DNA from: Atriophallophorus winterbourni
Lineage: Eukaryota > Platyhelminthes > Trematoda > Plagiorchiida > Microphallidae
Direction: 5' to 3'
NCBI GenBank assembly: GCA_013407085.1
Contig: JACCGJ010001750.1
Coordinates: 23,865-87,864 of the forward strand
Length of the DNA: 64,000 nucleotides
In this document: positions 40,714 to 43,700 of the stretch, piece after piece
How positions within the stretch are numbered: position 1 is the stretch's first letter
Layout of the letters: every line of letters begins with the position of its first letter
Notes under the pieces: generated by a model
Told to the model about the DNA's origin: nothing
The model's database searches: none
The model's input: only the letters and a program-made list of their open reading frames with translations
Program-made: the position numbers and the translations under genes

Positions 40714-43700
40714 AATGTGGAAAGGTGACACCGAAATTTTGTTCACCCATGCATTTTACCGAATTCAAATTGGGCATTGTGCGTTCAAGTAACTAAACAG
40801 GTCTGTTTCAAGCACGTGCGGATCCTGATTTTACTGTCCATACCTGATGATTGCAAACAGCACGAAACCGGTCGTGGGGTGTGTGATGAAAATGTATGTA
40901 AATGAGCATTTAGGTCAAAGTGATGTGAGCAACACATCACTTTGGTCATCCACAAGCACCTTGAGTGCTTGACCACGAATCACTATGTGAATCTGTGTTT
41001 GAACATCGTGGTTCCTTGTACGAACCCTATGCAACAGTGGCATTCAAGTATAACCTTGTTTGAGCATTTAGGTCTGTTTTAAATTTAATCAAACAGAAAT
41101 TGACCAGTTTGCTTAAAGTACTCAGCAAAATATTCACTTTTATTTTTCCCATTTTTGAACGAAATGCTAATTACGAAGCAAGATTTCAAACAATAATTTC
41201 TAATGTTATTTTAAACGTTTTTTTTTAAAATAAAAACGTTATCGTACATCGATGGTGTATGTGATCAATCGATAGTCGTACAGACAGTGTACCCATTTTG
41301 TGGCTCACATTCCTCAAACCTTTGAAGTAAATCACATTGTGATTGTGCTCATGAATGTCGCATGTTGTTTTACGAACCCTAGCTAACAGTTGTTTCAAAG
41401 TAAAAGCTTTTTTACACTTCACTCATTTTTTGTTCCTCGACAAGTGGCAATACTGCGTAAGTTGTTGTCTTGTCAATCTGAAAATAAATTATCAATATTT
41501 TACACCCACAAAAATCACTTGATCTCAATATCACAGTTACACAGCCTGCGTATAGCAAAATATTGGCACGGCACTCAGAACATTTATTGTGAAACTCTTT
41601 AATAACTTAGGTCACGCCTTAAAATCACAACAATATACACGCAGATTATGTAATAAACAAAGATTAATGTTATCCTTTACCGGCGGGAAACAGTATTCAG
41701 CAACTACGATATCCCTTTGTAAACAAATTGCGTTTATTGGTTTAACAACTTCATCAAAATGGGAAAACGTAAGACAATGACCATGCTCAATCAATACTTG
41801 GATGTAACAATTCAATTTCTTTTCAGCATTTAAATGTGTTTGCTTCGACTAAACGGAACGTTTTCTCATTTTCGTCCCACAGTATCTTTAATAAATTGTC
41901 TGTAAACGTATGTCATCGAGTCACCATCCTGCAGATTCTTGAAATTCCAGTTAAACTATATGAAGTTTTGAAGTTGAAGGGATAGGTTGATTCGCGAGAG
42001 TTTTTTTAACGTACAACACTTTATCATAAGAGATATGATGACACAGAGTTTTGGGATAGAACCCCGAGGATTTTAATACATTTCTAGTAAGTTTGCTCAT
42101 TGATCGTCAACGAAATACGGGAAAAAGACAGTTTAATATCAGTGTAGTGATTTGTTCACATCTCCGCAATTATACACCATAAGCGATATTAGACGGTACT
42201 CATTCGGTGGAGATAGCAAGACTAGTTTCACTGAGACTTGAAATAGTGGTAAAGTGGAGAACGATTTCTAACTATAAAACTACGGTTAGATAGGGTTTGT
42301 GAAACGATCAATAATGTCCAAAAAGAGAATCACAGAGTGATATGGGGACAGCAGACATCTGGAAGCGCAAATCTATGTACTTTACTTGAATTCAGTGTGA
42401 CCGCCACATTATTAAAACAGTCATTTAAACGATGAATGTTTCGTATGTGTTTAAAAGTGAATTCAAGGCAGAGATTTGTTTGCTGCATTTTCACTGTTTC
42501 ATGATTCACTGAATTTAATCCGACTGTCTGCATCTGTAAAAGGCACACAGTAATAAACCGGTTGTCGTATGCAAGTGAGGAGGATATGAGTGAAACACCA
42601 AAGCGGTCATGCGCAAGCGTCTTGAGCGCTTGACTCGGAATAATTATGTGAAGCTGTATTTGTAAGCTGAAATTCTACTAGCAGTTTTCATCTTTTGTTT
42701 CAGTGAACTACTTGTTAACACAGTCACAGATGAAATTTCCACTCGAAGAAATCTTTGCAATTACGTTCTCACCGCTATTCTCTCTGCTGTACACATTTTC
42801 TGCCGGTCGCGTGCCGCTGTTAAATCGCAAATGCTCGCGCATAATGATAAAAACAACCTTAATCCACACATTCAAAAGCATTTTGGTTAATGCATACCAC
42901 ATACATTCTTTTTTCGAAACGATCTATTTTGACCTAAACTAACCCATTCCTGCGTATTTAATACCTCGATATCCAGGCTGTAAAGATTACTGTTTGTTTA
43001 GTGTATACTTTTTCTATACCTTGGACTAAAATCTTCCTAATTACGTTTCAGTAATTGCACGCTCGTTCTTAGATTAGTAAAGTGTTGCTTACTCCAACCA
43101 AACACGACTTCCTTCACAACCCAATTCGAATCGTATATACAATGTCACAGTTTACTAATCGAAGAATGCAATGGATTCAACTTTATGCCCAAGATTTCTC
43201 GATACTGATCCGAGCTCTACAGATGCAGCTAAATGTTGGAATCCTCGATTCTTGACTTTTAACGCCTACCTGAAATCGGTGGATTCTGACAATCTTAATA
43301 AATCAGAAACTCTCATTCCTATTTTGGATCTATTAGGTTTGTGACTATGCCGATGACAAAAAGCATTACCACTCTGCAATAATCTACGCCAAATCTATGT
43401 TCGTCCTAATGATATAATCTACACACGATACCGCTTGCAAACTTGGACAAGATGTCGATCAGTCCTTAACCGAAGGCTGTTAATTCTAAGCAGTCCCTGC
43501 AAAAGAATACCGCAATGATTGCGTTCGTGGCGACATAATAAACGGAATTTCGTCCTCTTTTATTCACGAGAAACTCCTGGCGCATACGGATCTTCCCTTA
43601 GATGAAACACATTAAATCGCACGATCGCTTAACCTAGTACAAACAATTACAATCATATGAAAACAATTAGTCGTTTTCATCTTCAATTACTCTGAACCTT

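Noticed and set aside
39273..40715. Frames of up to 480 codons across 39456-40455
   Set aside because: They consist almost entirely of N and are artefacts of the assembly gap.
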